Source: Bacteroidota bacterium
GTDB lineage: Bacteria > Bacteroidota > Bacteroidia > Bacteroidales > UBA10428
Length of the DNA stretch: 5,490 nt
Direction of reading: 5' to 3'
Assembly (NCBI GenBank): GCA_024640925.1
Contig: JAHEEB010000357.1
Coordinates: 1-5,490 of the forward strand
Positions within the stretch are counted from its first letter, which is position 1, and every line of letters begins with the position of its first letter. Below, in pieces: positions 1 through 5,490 of this stretch. The position numbers and the translations under genes are program-made. The notes under the pieces were generated by a model that was not told the origin of the DNA, made no database searches, and worked only from the letters and a program-made list of their open reading frames with translations.

Positions 1-1
1 A

Positions 2-742
2 ATTGAGTTAGCTGGATTTTTAATCATTTTATCAGCTTGGTATATAATTACTAAAATTGGTGCTGTTCCTAAAGCAATTTTATCATCGCCTTATAGTGTT
101 TTAGCGAGCTTTAAGGAATTACATTTTCATGATCTGCTGGTAAGAAATACACTATATTCCATTGAGCTTAATTTACTTGGATATCTTGAAGCAATTGTCT
201 TTTCTATTATTTTTGGTTTCTTAATTGGGTTGTTTCCTTTTTTTAGATCCCTACTAAGCAGATATATCGATGCAATTCGATTTATACCTCTTGCTGCAGT
301 GACTGGCATTTTCATCGCATGGTTTGGAATTTATACTACTATGAAAATACATTTCCTGGCATTTGGTATTTTTGTTTTTCTTCTACCTGTTGTAGTTCAA
401 AGAATTGACGAAGTTAGTGAGCTTTTTATCCAAACAGCTTTTACATTAGGTGCTACTCCCTGGCAGAAAATCCGTTATATCTTCTGGCCTCATGTGATGT
501 CAAAACTAATCGACGATGTTAGGGTTTTAACAGCAATTTCATGGACATATATAATTGTAGCAGAATTAGTTAACAGGGAAAAGGGAGTAGGGGCCATGAT
601 CTATCTTGCTCAGCGCCAAAGCAGACTTGATAAGGTTTTTGCCATTTTATTAGTAATAATTGTCATTGGAATTCTCCAGGATCGTTTATTTGCATGGCTT
701 GATAGAGTTATCTTTCCGCATAAACATGTTAAACAGGAATAA
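2..742 (+). CDS. ABC transporter permease, nitrate/sulfonate/taurine type (5' partial)
   Basis: This is the inner-membrane subunit of an ABC importer, which forms the path for a small solute delivered by a periplasmic binding protein. The frame is open from base 2 and gives 246 visible residues. The TTG near base 230 lies inside a transmembrane helix and is not the real start, because the sequence before it already matches the family (an exposed 'VPKAILSSPYSVLASF' segment, then an N-terminal helix region). Perhaps 20-40 residues are missing at the left edge. Several hydrophobic helices are visible. The cytoplasmic EAA loop that docks onto the ATPase lies at about visible residues 144-163, with the Gly of 'TLGAT' at 150 and the Pro of 'WPHV' at 163; the E-A-A positions read Q-T-A. 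The 'AELV' and following 'GVGAMIYLAQ' fit the TauC/SsuC/NrtB group (BPD_transp_1 fold). The ATPase gene follows after 5 bases, so the two are surely co-transcribed. The substrate cannot be told from this sequence. Confidence 0.92.
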   Translation: MELAGFLIILSAWYIITKIGAVPKAILSSPYSVLASFKELHFHDLLVRNTLYSIELNLLGYLEAIVFSIIFGFLIGLFPFFRSLLSRYIDAIRFIPLAAVTGIFIAWFGIYTTMKIHFLAFGIFVFLLPVVVQRIDEVSELFIQTAFTLGATPWQKIRYIFWPHVMSKLIDDVRVLTAISWTYIIVAELVNREKGVGAMIYLAQRQSRLDKVFAILLVIIVIGILQDRLFAWLDRVIFPHKHVKQE

Positions 743-747
743 GAGAA

Positions 748-1551
748 ATGGGTGAGAATATAAATATTAAGAATACAGCTTTACCAGATATTGTTGAGTT
801 AAAAAATATTTCTCAAAAGTATAATGAGGGAGCAACCACTGTTATCGATAATTTAAGTTTATTGATAGAAGACAAACCTAATCAGGGACAGTTTGTGATA
901 TTATTAGGTCCTAGTGGGTGCGGCAAATCAACGGTTTTACGCTATATAGCAGGGTTACAATTACCAACAACTGGCGAAGTGCTTATTAAGGGCAACCCCA
1001 GAACCGATAAAGATACTATTGGTATGGTTTTCCAGCAATATTCTTCTTTCCCATGGCTTACTGTGTTGGAAAATGTGGCTTTAGGATTAAAATTCAGAGG
1101 CGTTCCAGAAAAAGAACGAAAAGAGAAAGCCATGGAAATGATTAAAATTGTAGGTTTGGAAGGGCAGGAAAAGAAATATGCTCAATACCCGGCTCTTTCC
1201 GGAGGACAATTACAGCGAGTTGCTATTGCGAGGAGTCTTCTTGTAAACAACGAAATCATACTGATGGACGAGCCTTTCGGCGCACTGGATACAAATACCC
1301 GATTAAAAATGCAGGATTTTCTACTCGATATCTGGAATGATGTACATCCTACGATTATTCTTGTTACTCACGATATTTCTGAAGCAGTTTACCTGGGAGA
1401 TGATATTTATATTATGTCCAATGCTCCGGCCAATATAGTAGAACATATTCCTACAGCATTTGGATTTGAAAAGAACAGGGAGCTAAAAAGGAAAAAAGAA
1501 TTTGTAGATTTAGTCTATCATATTGAAGACCGGATGATGAAACTTGAATAA
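748..1551 (+). CDS. ABC transporter ATP-binding protein, nitrate/sulfonate/taurine type
   Basis: This is the cytoplasmic ATPase that powers the importer whose permease is encoded just upstream. It has 267 residues, the usual size for SsuB/TauB/NrtD-type proteins, and is complete. All nucleotide-binding motifs are intact: Walker A GPSGCGKST at 54-62, the Q-loop in 'MVFQQ' (Gln at about 96), signature LSGGQLQR at 150-157, Walker B 'IILMDEP' at 170-176 with catalytic Glu175, D-loop 'GALD' at 178-181, and the H-loop His at 208 in 'VTHD'. 'SEAVYLGDDIYIM' after the H-loop is typical of this importer group. The ATG at 748 comes 5 bases after the permease stop. An AGGA at 735-738, inside the permease end, is a possible ribosome site about 9 bases ahead. 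The C-terminal tail (about 240-267) is charged and shows no extra regulatory domain. Family assignment is firm. The ligand is not determined; sulfonate, nitrate, thiamine-precursor or urea-related transporters share this architecture. Confidence 0.95.
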   Translation: MGENINIKNTALPDIVELKNISQKYNEGATTVIDNLSLLIEDKPNQGQFVILLGPSGCGKSTVLRYIAGLQLPTTGEVLIKGNPRTDKDTIGMVFQQYSSFPWLTVLENVALGLKFRGVPEKERKEKAMEMIKIVGLEGQEKKYAQYPALSGGQLQRVAIARSLLVNNEIILMDEPFGALDTNTRLKMQDFLLDIWNDVHPTIILVTHDISEAVYLGDDIYIMSNAPANIVEHIPTAFGFEKNRELKRKKEFVDLVYHIEDRMMKLE

Positions 1552-1695
1552 GAATCTTAGGTTATTGGAAGTAAGTCAACATCATTCAAGGTGGTTTTCA
1601 TCCCTTTCTTTTTGTGATTGAATAAAGAATGTTTTAAACCAAATTTCGCAATGGCAACGGCATTGATTAACCTCTGGTGTAAAATAGTGACTGTT
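1552..1695. other. Convergent intergenic gap, no clear terminator
   Basis: The + strand ABC operon and the - strand receptor gene end facing each other here. I looked for a bidirectional terminator and did not find a convincing one. The best structure is CAATG (1649-1653) and CATTG (1661-1665) around a 7-base loop, flanked more loosely by ACCA (1638-1641) and TGGT (1675-1678). It has no T-run directly after it on either strand. A further 6-bp pair, ATTCAA (1584-1589) and TTGAAT (1618-1623), is 28 bases apart and weak. Termination may be Rho-dependent or use an imperfect stem. The minus strand also carries an open frame through this gap, described under findings. Confidence 0.5.
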
Positions 1696-3720
1696 TTATT
1701 TTCCAAAACTAATAGCTAACCTAAAGGTAAACTCACGCGAAGGTCCCGGATATGGATTCGTATATCCAAGATATGGCTGAATAAAAGGGTATTGCTGATT
1801 AAATAAATCAGATACGCCAAATCCAAATTCGACAGGTATTTTACTAATTCGATAGTTCGAAAAATTGATAAAACAATTGACTAATAATTTGCCATCAACT
1901 TTATTAAATAAGGTATCGTTCACCGGGCCCATATATGATTTTCCAATGTAGATAAGGGTTGGGTTAAAACAAATATGTCTGTTCAGATAGAAACCACCGT
2001 TTGCAGATATTTTATTCATTGGGGCACCAATTAGATTTTTTCTTCCGGGGACCTCATAATCCAATACTGAGTTTTGGTTTTTCTGGTTAAAAGAATAGTT
2101 TACCGAAGCATACCCCCAGTTATATTTCATTTTGTATTCTAGTTCAAAACCCAGTGAACCTGTTTCATCTTCATTTCTATATCCATAATCATTGCCATAA
2201 TCATACCAAACAATAGGGTCTTTAATCCAGATATCAAAAACATTGGCAGTTAAGAACATATTATTATTTAACTTCAAGCCGGCTTCTAGCTCCAATACAG
2301 TGGTTTTTTCTGGATTTATATCCGCATTAAACACTAAATTCCCAACGGAAGGAGAACGAAATGCTCCACTATACAATAATTTAAAATGCAGCTTATCCCA
2401 CATTTTAGTCAATCCAATTCTCGGTGCAAAAGCTTGTCCGAACTCATTATGTTGGTCGTAACGGCCACCAACAACAAAGTTAACTATGCTTGTTTTTATT
2501 GTACTTTCAACAAATGCGGATAAAGTATTATAGGAAACCGTTCTCTTCCCATTTGCAAATAGAGATGTACTGTCATTTTCCGTCATTTTGCCATAATCGG
2601 TGAAATAATCAACCCCTCCTGTAATACTGATGTTTTTATTTACTTCATAGTTGGCAATAATGTTGCCAGTATAGCGAGAGATTGCTGTATTCCTATCAAA
2701 ACCTTCTTCCCAATAAGGAATGCTTTGCCTATAGTTTACTTTTGGGGTAATAACGAGTTTTTTAGTGATGTGCCAGTTATATATGAGTTCAGTGGCAAAT
2801 GTTTTATAGTAATCTGTAAATGTGTAAATTAACGAATCACAATAAGCATAATCGGAAGAGTAATTATCATATATTGCCCGAAAACCAAAATTTTTGTTTT
2901 TAATACCCAGGTTAAAATTAATTGCCTGAGTTCCTGCTCCACCATTGCTAAAATCATATAACGTATCAGAATTGTAAATCAAATCTGTATGGTTACCTTT
3001 ACTTAGAAAAGATTTTAAAGACACATCCCAGTCGTGGATTTTTGTGCCAGCTGCTAAAGATAAATCCTCGTGCCCCATCGATTTTGTCATTTGTCCATAG
3101 CTCCCGGTTAATTGAACCTTCTTTAAATCCTCTCCCATATAAGTAATTATGTTAATTACCCCTAATTCAGCATTTCCACCATATAATGCGGATCCGGGAC
3201 CTCGTATTATTTCAATTCGTTTAATCTGGTTAACATCAAAATGTCTTCCAAATTGCAACGTATTATACTTTAAATCGTTGAATTCCTGGCCATCAATAAC
3301 TAATAAAACCTTGCCCTCGTGTGCCCAATTTCCGCGCATTTGAATGCCAATAACTCCATAATTATCATACCCAAAATTAATTCCAGGTACTGTTCTTAAT
3401 ACATCAATAAGATCGCGGGCTCCCATATTTTTTATTTCTTCGTTGGTTATAATGGAAATAATTCCGGGACTCTCCCTAGGTGTTAACGAAGATGTTGAAG
3501 CAACGGTAGTCTTCATTTTTAGAAGCTCATCGATGCTGATGCCCAACTTTTGGGCTAATAGAACAAGGTCTTCAAATGGCAATGCCAGGAGTTCTTCATA
3601 AGAAAGATTTAAGATTTGTTCCCTGGTCATTTCGGAAACAGGCGTTTTATCTTCCTGAGCGGATAATTGGTAAGAACATAAAATCAATAAAACGAATAAA
3701 AGATAAGTAATTCTTTTCAT
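1696..3720 (-). CDS. TonB-dependent outer-membrane receptor (SusC-unlike, YfiR-linked)
   Basis: This is an outer-membrane beta-barrel with a plug, predicted to bind and import or sense a ligand using TonB energy. It has 674 residues. A Sec signal peptide occupies about 1-22 (hydrophobic core, then 'QLSAQ'). Residues 31-69 form an octad-like repeat segment. The plug runs from about 80 to 195, with 'ITNEEIKNMGARDLIDVLRTVPGI' type sequence starting near 91, 'IQMRGN' at 126-131, 'VLLVIDGQEF' at 138-147 and 'IEIIRGPGSALYGG' at 169-182, all classic plug signatures. The rest, about 200-674, is rich in alternating aromatic strands of a 22-strand barrel. It ends ...SFGK rather than in the usual terminal aromatic residue. 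It lacks the N-terminal carboxypeptidase-like domain and the roughly 1000-residue length of SusC proteins, and there is no SusD neighbour. The segment 'ISIDELLKMKTTVAS' before the plug resembles that of receptors linked to DUF4154 proteins. The gene starts 23 bases after the YfiR-like gene and is its likely operon partner. The ligand is unknown. Confidence 0.93.
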   Translation of the reverse strand: MKRITYLLFVLLILCSYQLSAQEDKTPVSEMTREQILNLSYEELLALPFEDLVLLAQKLGISIDELLKMKTTVASTSSLTPRESPGIISIITNEEIKNMGARDLIDVLRTVPGINFGYDNYGVIGIQMRGNWAHEGKVLLVIDGQEFNDLKYNTLQFGRHFDVNQIKRIEIIRGPGSALYGGNAELGVINIITYMGEDLKKVQLTGSYGQMTKSMGHEDLSLAAGTKIHDWDVSLKSFLSKGNHTDLIYNSDTLYDFSNGGAGTQAINFNLGIKNKNFGFRAIYDNYSSDYAYCDSLIYTFTDYYKTFATELIYNWHITKKLVITPKVNYRQSIPYWEEGFDRNTAISRYTGNIIANYEVNKNISITGGVDYFTDYGKMTENDSTSLFANGKRTVSYNTLSAFVESTIKTSIVNFVVGGRYDQHNEFGQAFAPRIGLTKMWDKLHFKLLYSGAFRSPSVGNLVFNADINPEKTTVLELEAGLKLNNNMFLTANVFDIWIKDPIVWYDYGNDYGYRNEDETGSLGFELEYKMKYNWGYASVNYSFNQKNQNSVLDYEVPGRKNLIGAPMNKISANGGFYLNRHICFNPTLIYIGKSYMGPVNDTLFNKVDGKLLVNCFINFSNYRISKIPVEFGFGVSDLFNQQYPFIQPYLGYTNPYPGPSREFTFRLAISFGK

Positions 3721-3743
3721 AATTTTTTTAGCCAGATTATGTT

Positions 3744-4256
3744 TTAATTTACAACAGTACCTAAGCTCAATAATTGAGCGTTCACTTTAAGACCTGATTT
3801 ATCAAAGTTCGATGGACTTATCTCAAAGCCCAGACTACCGTTTTTTGTTATAAAATTCAATGAAGCTCCTGATTTACACGCCATCGGTTTTTCTGTAATA
3901 ACTAATATGTTTTTTTTAGCCAGATCGTTCAAAGCTGTTGATAAATCTGTTGTTTTATCTTTACAAACATATAAAATTTGAGTTGGAGGCAATTGTACCA
4001 GGGAACTTGTTTGTTTTATTACAATAGGTTTGTTGTTTATCTTCATCTTCATGGAGAGAGCCTGCAATTCACTAGTAATCCCCGAATTACCATAAACAGT
4101 AATAATAAATTCATCGGTTTGCTTATCCGCTGGCCACTCAATTAATTTTGTGAAGTTGTAAATAAATATGGATTTATATTTATCGTCCTGTGCTACTACA
4201 AAGGGCTTATAAATAAAGAAAAACAAAATAAATAAAAAGCATTTTATATTAGACAT
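3744..4256 (-). CDS. YfiR family (DUF4154) periplasmic protein
   Basis: This is a small secreted protein of 170 residues, the normal length for the family. Residues 1-22 or so form a Sec signal peptide (long Phe/Leu/Ile core ending 'VVAQ'). The mature part opens with 'YKSIFIYNFTKLIEWP' (27-42), the family hallmark, followed by a beta strand 'FIITVYG' (50-56), 'ILYVCKD' (94-100), 'NILVITE' (116-122) and a closing 'GASLNFITKNGSLGFEIS' type block (130-147) with 'GLKVNAQLLSLG' (155-166). In Pseudomonas, YfiR is a periplasmic repressor of the diguanylate cyclase YfiN and responds to redox and envelope stress. Whether the Bacteroidota relatives do this is not known from the sequence, and no cyclase is in this window. 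Only two cysteines remain in the mature chain, C98 and C127. The gene is first of a two-gene unit with the downstream TonB-dependent receptor. The ATG at 4256 directly precedes the signal peptide and is a natural start. Confidence 0.9.
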   Translation of the reverse strand: MSNIKCFLFILFFFIYKPFVVAQDDKYKSIFIYNFTKLIEWPADKQTDEFIITVYGNSGITSELQALSMKMKINNKPIVIKQTSSLVQLPPTQILYVCKDKTTDLSTALNDLAKKNILVITEKPMACKSGASLNFITKNGSLGFEISPSNFDKSGLKVNAQLLSLGTVVN

Positions 4257-4263
4257 ACGCCTT

Positions 4264-4291
4264 CAATTTTAATAGAAATTTTACCTTACAA
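4264..4291 (-). promoter_or_regulatory. Candidate Bacteroidota-type promoter ahead of the YfiR-like gene
   Basis: Read on the minus strand, a TTG (4289-4291) is followed after 17 bases by TAAAATTG (4264-4271), which differs from the Bacteroidota -7 consensus TAnnTTTG at one position. The spacing is slightly short of the usual 19 or so. The -7 box ends only 7 bases from the ATG, so a transcript from it would have almost no leader. This is weak support; the real promoter could lie further upstream, in the 4272-4340 region. Confidence 0.2.
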
Positions 4292-4312
4292 GCTTAACTA
4301 TTTATTAAGGTA
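4282..4312. repeat. 7-bp inverted repeat upstream of the YfiR-like gene
   Basis: TACCTTA at 4282-4288 and TAAGGTA at 4306-4312 are perfect reverse complements separated by 17 bases. A second, nested pair CTTAA (4293-4297) and TTAAG (4305-4309) overlaps the right arm. No T-run follows on either strand, so it does not read as a terminator. Its place in the upstream gap of the YfiR-receptor unit would suit an operator, but this is inference and short AT-rich repeats arise by chance. Confidence 0.3.
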
Positions 4313-4340
4313 CTAAAAAATATTGAAAAAGGAGACGCGA

Positions 4341-4382
4341 TAATAAATAAAAAACCTCCCAGGATCAGATGCTTGAGAGGTT
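4341..4382 (-). terminator. Intrinsic terminator of the RNase E/G gene
   Basis: On the minus strand AACCTCTC (4382-4375) pairs with GGGAGGTT (4360-4353) as an 8-bp stem with one G-U pair. The loop is 14 bases, and the stem runs directly into a T-rich tract (4352-4341). The stem begins 28 bases after the ribonuclease stop codon. This separates the ribonuclease transcript from the YfiR-receptor unit on the same strand and implies that the latter has its own promoter between 4257 and 4340, or depends on read-through. Confidence 0.8.
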
Positions 4383-4410
4383 CCTTTCACCAATATTAAG
4401 TATTTATTTT

Positions 4411-5490
4411 TTATACAATTTCTTCCCCTTTTTTGTCGAAAAAGTGGAATTCGAGAAAATCATAAGAGCTAATTGGGTTTATCTTTAGTTTAAGACCATA
4501 TTTGCGCACCCAGTTACGTTTTATGGAGGCTAATAATCCTTTATTGATATAAGCATCAATAAATGGATGTACACGAATAATAATTGCTTTATGTTCTTTG
4601 GTCTTGGCAATTTCACTCAGGTGATGTTCGATACGTTCTATAATGAGGATACTTGGTGATATTTCGCCTGTACCTCCACATGTAGGACATGTTTCTCGTG
4701 TATTAATATGCATTTCCGGCCGTACACGCTGCCTGGTAATCTGCATAATGCCAAACCGGCTTAGAGGTAAAATGGAATGCTTGGTTCTGTCTTCCTCCAT
4801 AACACTTTTCATACGTTCGAAAACTTTATTTTTGTTTTCGTTTTGCTGCATGTCAATAAAATCGATAACAATAATGCCGCCCATATCGCGCAATCGCAAC
4901 TGCCTGGCAATTTCTTCGCATGCCGAAAGGTTAACTTCAAGGGCAGTGGCTTCCTGAGTATCGACGTTTTTAGCCCGGTTACCACTATTAACATCAATAA
5001 CATGTAAGGCTTCGGTATGTTCAATTATCAGGTAGGCGCCGCTTTTAAATGACACGGTTTTTCCAAACGAAGCTTTTACCTGTTTCAGTATTCCAAATTT
5101 TTCGAAAATTGGAGTGCTGCCACTATATAGGTGGACAATACTTTCCTTTTCAGGAGCAATTGTGCTTATATATTCTTTAATTTCTCGATGAAGAGAATCA
5201 TCGTTTACATGGATATTATTAAAGCTTACATTTAAAACATCGCGCAGTATAACAGCAGTGCGGTTAAGTTCACTTAAAACAAGCCTTGGAGGATTTGCCC
5301 CACGGATTTTTTCTATTGCAGACTCCCATTTCTTTTCAAGATTTCTGAGTTCTTCATCCAGGGTTTTCACCATTTTACCTTCGGCGGCAGTACGAACAAT
5401 AACTCCGTAATTAGTGGATTTAATGCTCTGAATAAGCGTTTTCAGCCGCTTTTTTTCGTCATTCGACTCAATTTTTTGAGAAACAGATAT
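4411..5490 (-). CDS. rng: Ribonuclease E/G family protein (5' partial)
   Basis: This is a cytoplasmic endoribonuclease that cuts single-stranded, AU-rich RNA in rRNA maturation and mRNA decay. The frame is open to the right edge and gives 359 visible residues. The ATG near 5373 is internal, because the 39 codons before it (starting 'ISVSQKIES' and including 'NYGVIVRTAAEGK') match the family. Roughly 140-160 residues, including the N-terminal S1 RNA-binding region, are off the window. In visible numbering, the metal-binding aspartates are D166 in 'HVIDVNSG' and D210 in 'IVIDFIDM', 44 residues apart against 43 in E. coli RNase E. The zinc-link 'CPTCGGTG' has C268 and C271, placed 58 residues after D210 as in E. 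coli. The protein ends about 90 residues after this motif, with no long disordered scaffold tail, so it is RNase G-like in length. An intrinsic terminator follows. The symbol rng is by architecture; Bacteroidota usually carry a single such enzyme, often annotated Rne/Rng. Confidence 0.94.
   Translation of the reverse strand: MSVSQKIESNDEKKRLKTLIQSIKSTNYGVIVRTAAEGKMVKTLDEELRNLEKKWESAIEKIRGANPPRLVLSELNRTAVILRDVLNVSFNNIHVNDDSLHREIKEYISTIAPEKESIVHLYSGSTPIFEKFGILKQVKASFGKTVSFKSGAYLIIEHTEALHVIDVNSGNRAKNVDTQEATALEVNLSACEEIARQLRLRDMGGIIVIDFIDMQQNENKNKVFERMKSVMEEDRTKHSILPLSRFGIMQITRQRVRPEMHINTRETCPTCGGTGEISPSILIIERIEHHLSEIAKTKEHKAIIIRVHPFIDAYINKGLLASIKRNWVRKYGLKLKINPISSYDFLEFHFFDKKGEEIV

Noticed and set aside
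230..742. Permease starting at the TTG near base 230
   Set aside because: The same frame is open back to base 2 and the upstream residues match the permease family, so this TTG is an internal leucine codon.
942..1133. Minus-strand open frame inside the ABC ATPase gene
   Set aside because: It lies opposite the conserved Walker A to Q-loop region of a certain gene and shows no family resemblance.
1638..1678. Integron attC-like site in the convergent gap
   Set aside because: The nested short pairs resemble a folded recombination site at first sight, but the conserved outer core motifs (RYYYAAC and GTTRRRY) are not present and there is no cassette structure.
3661..3720. Lipoprotein signal at Cys15 of the receptor
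   Set aside because: The residue before the cysteine is Leu rather than Gly, Ala or Ser, the hydrophobic stretch is centred there, and a standard cleavage site follows at 'SAQ'; receptors of this class are barrel proteins, not lipoproteins.
4643..5024. Open frames of 70-104 codons within the ribonuclease gene on other frames
   Set aside because: They overlap the conserved catalytic region of the RNase gene and their products are low in recognisable structure; they are shadows.
4411..5373. Ribonuclease starting at the ATG at 5373
   Set aside because: The frame stays open to base 5490 with family-typical sequence before that methionine; the true start is off the window.

Overview
The window looks like chromosomal DNA of a Bacteroidota (Bacteroidetes) species. 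This is inferred from the low GC content, A-rich rather than clear Shine-Dalgarno leaders, Sec signal peptides ending in Ala-Gln, and the presence of a TonB-dependent receptor. Nothing in the window fixes the genus. There are five protein genes, two of them cut by the window edges. I see no tRNA, rRNA, CRISPR array or insertion sequence.

Region 1 (about 2-1551, + strand) holds two adjacent genes of a nitrate/sulfonate/taurine-type ABC importer: a permease whose N-terminus lies off the left edge, and, 5 bases later, its complete ATPase. The substrate-binding protein is not in the window, so the substrate is unknown. Region 2 (1552-1695) is a 144-base convergent gap without a convincing terminator. 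It contains a weak inverted repeat and an open frame of 49 codons on the minus strand that lacks an ATG at its beginning.

Region 3 (1696-4256, - strand) is a two-gene unit. A small secreted protein of the YfiR/DUF4154 family is followed 23 bases later by a 674-residue TonB-dependent receptor that lacks the carboxypeptidase-like N-terminal domain usual in SusC-type Bacteroidota receptors. This pairing suggests a periplasmic sensing module at the outer membrane, but no cyclase, kinase or other output protein is present in the window. Region 4 (4257-4410) is the gap upstream of that unit. It contains a good intrinsic terminator for the gene upstream, a 7-bp inverted repeat and a weak promoter candidate.

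Region 5 (4411-5490, - strand) is the C-terminal two thirds or so of an RNase E/G family ribonuclease, with its metal-binding aspartates and CPxC zinc-link motif. Its N-terminal S1 region lies beyond the right edge. Most of the window is ordinary genome content. The most distinctive part is the YfiR-receptor pair, including an eight-residue periodic segment at the receptor's mature N-terminus. I found no clear evidence of a wholly new system.
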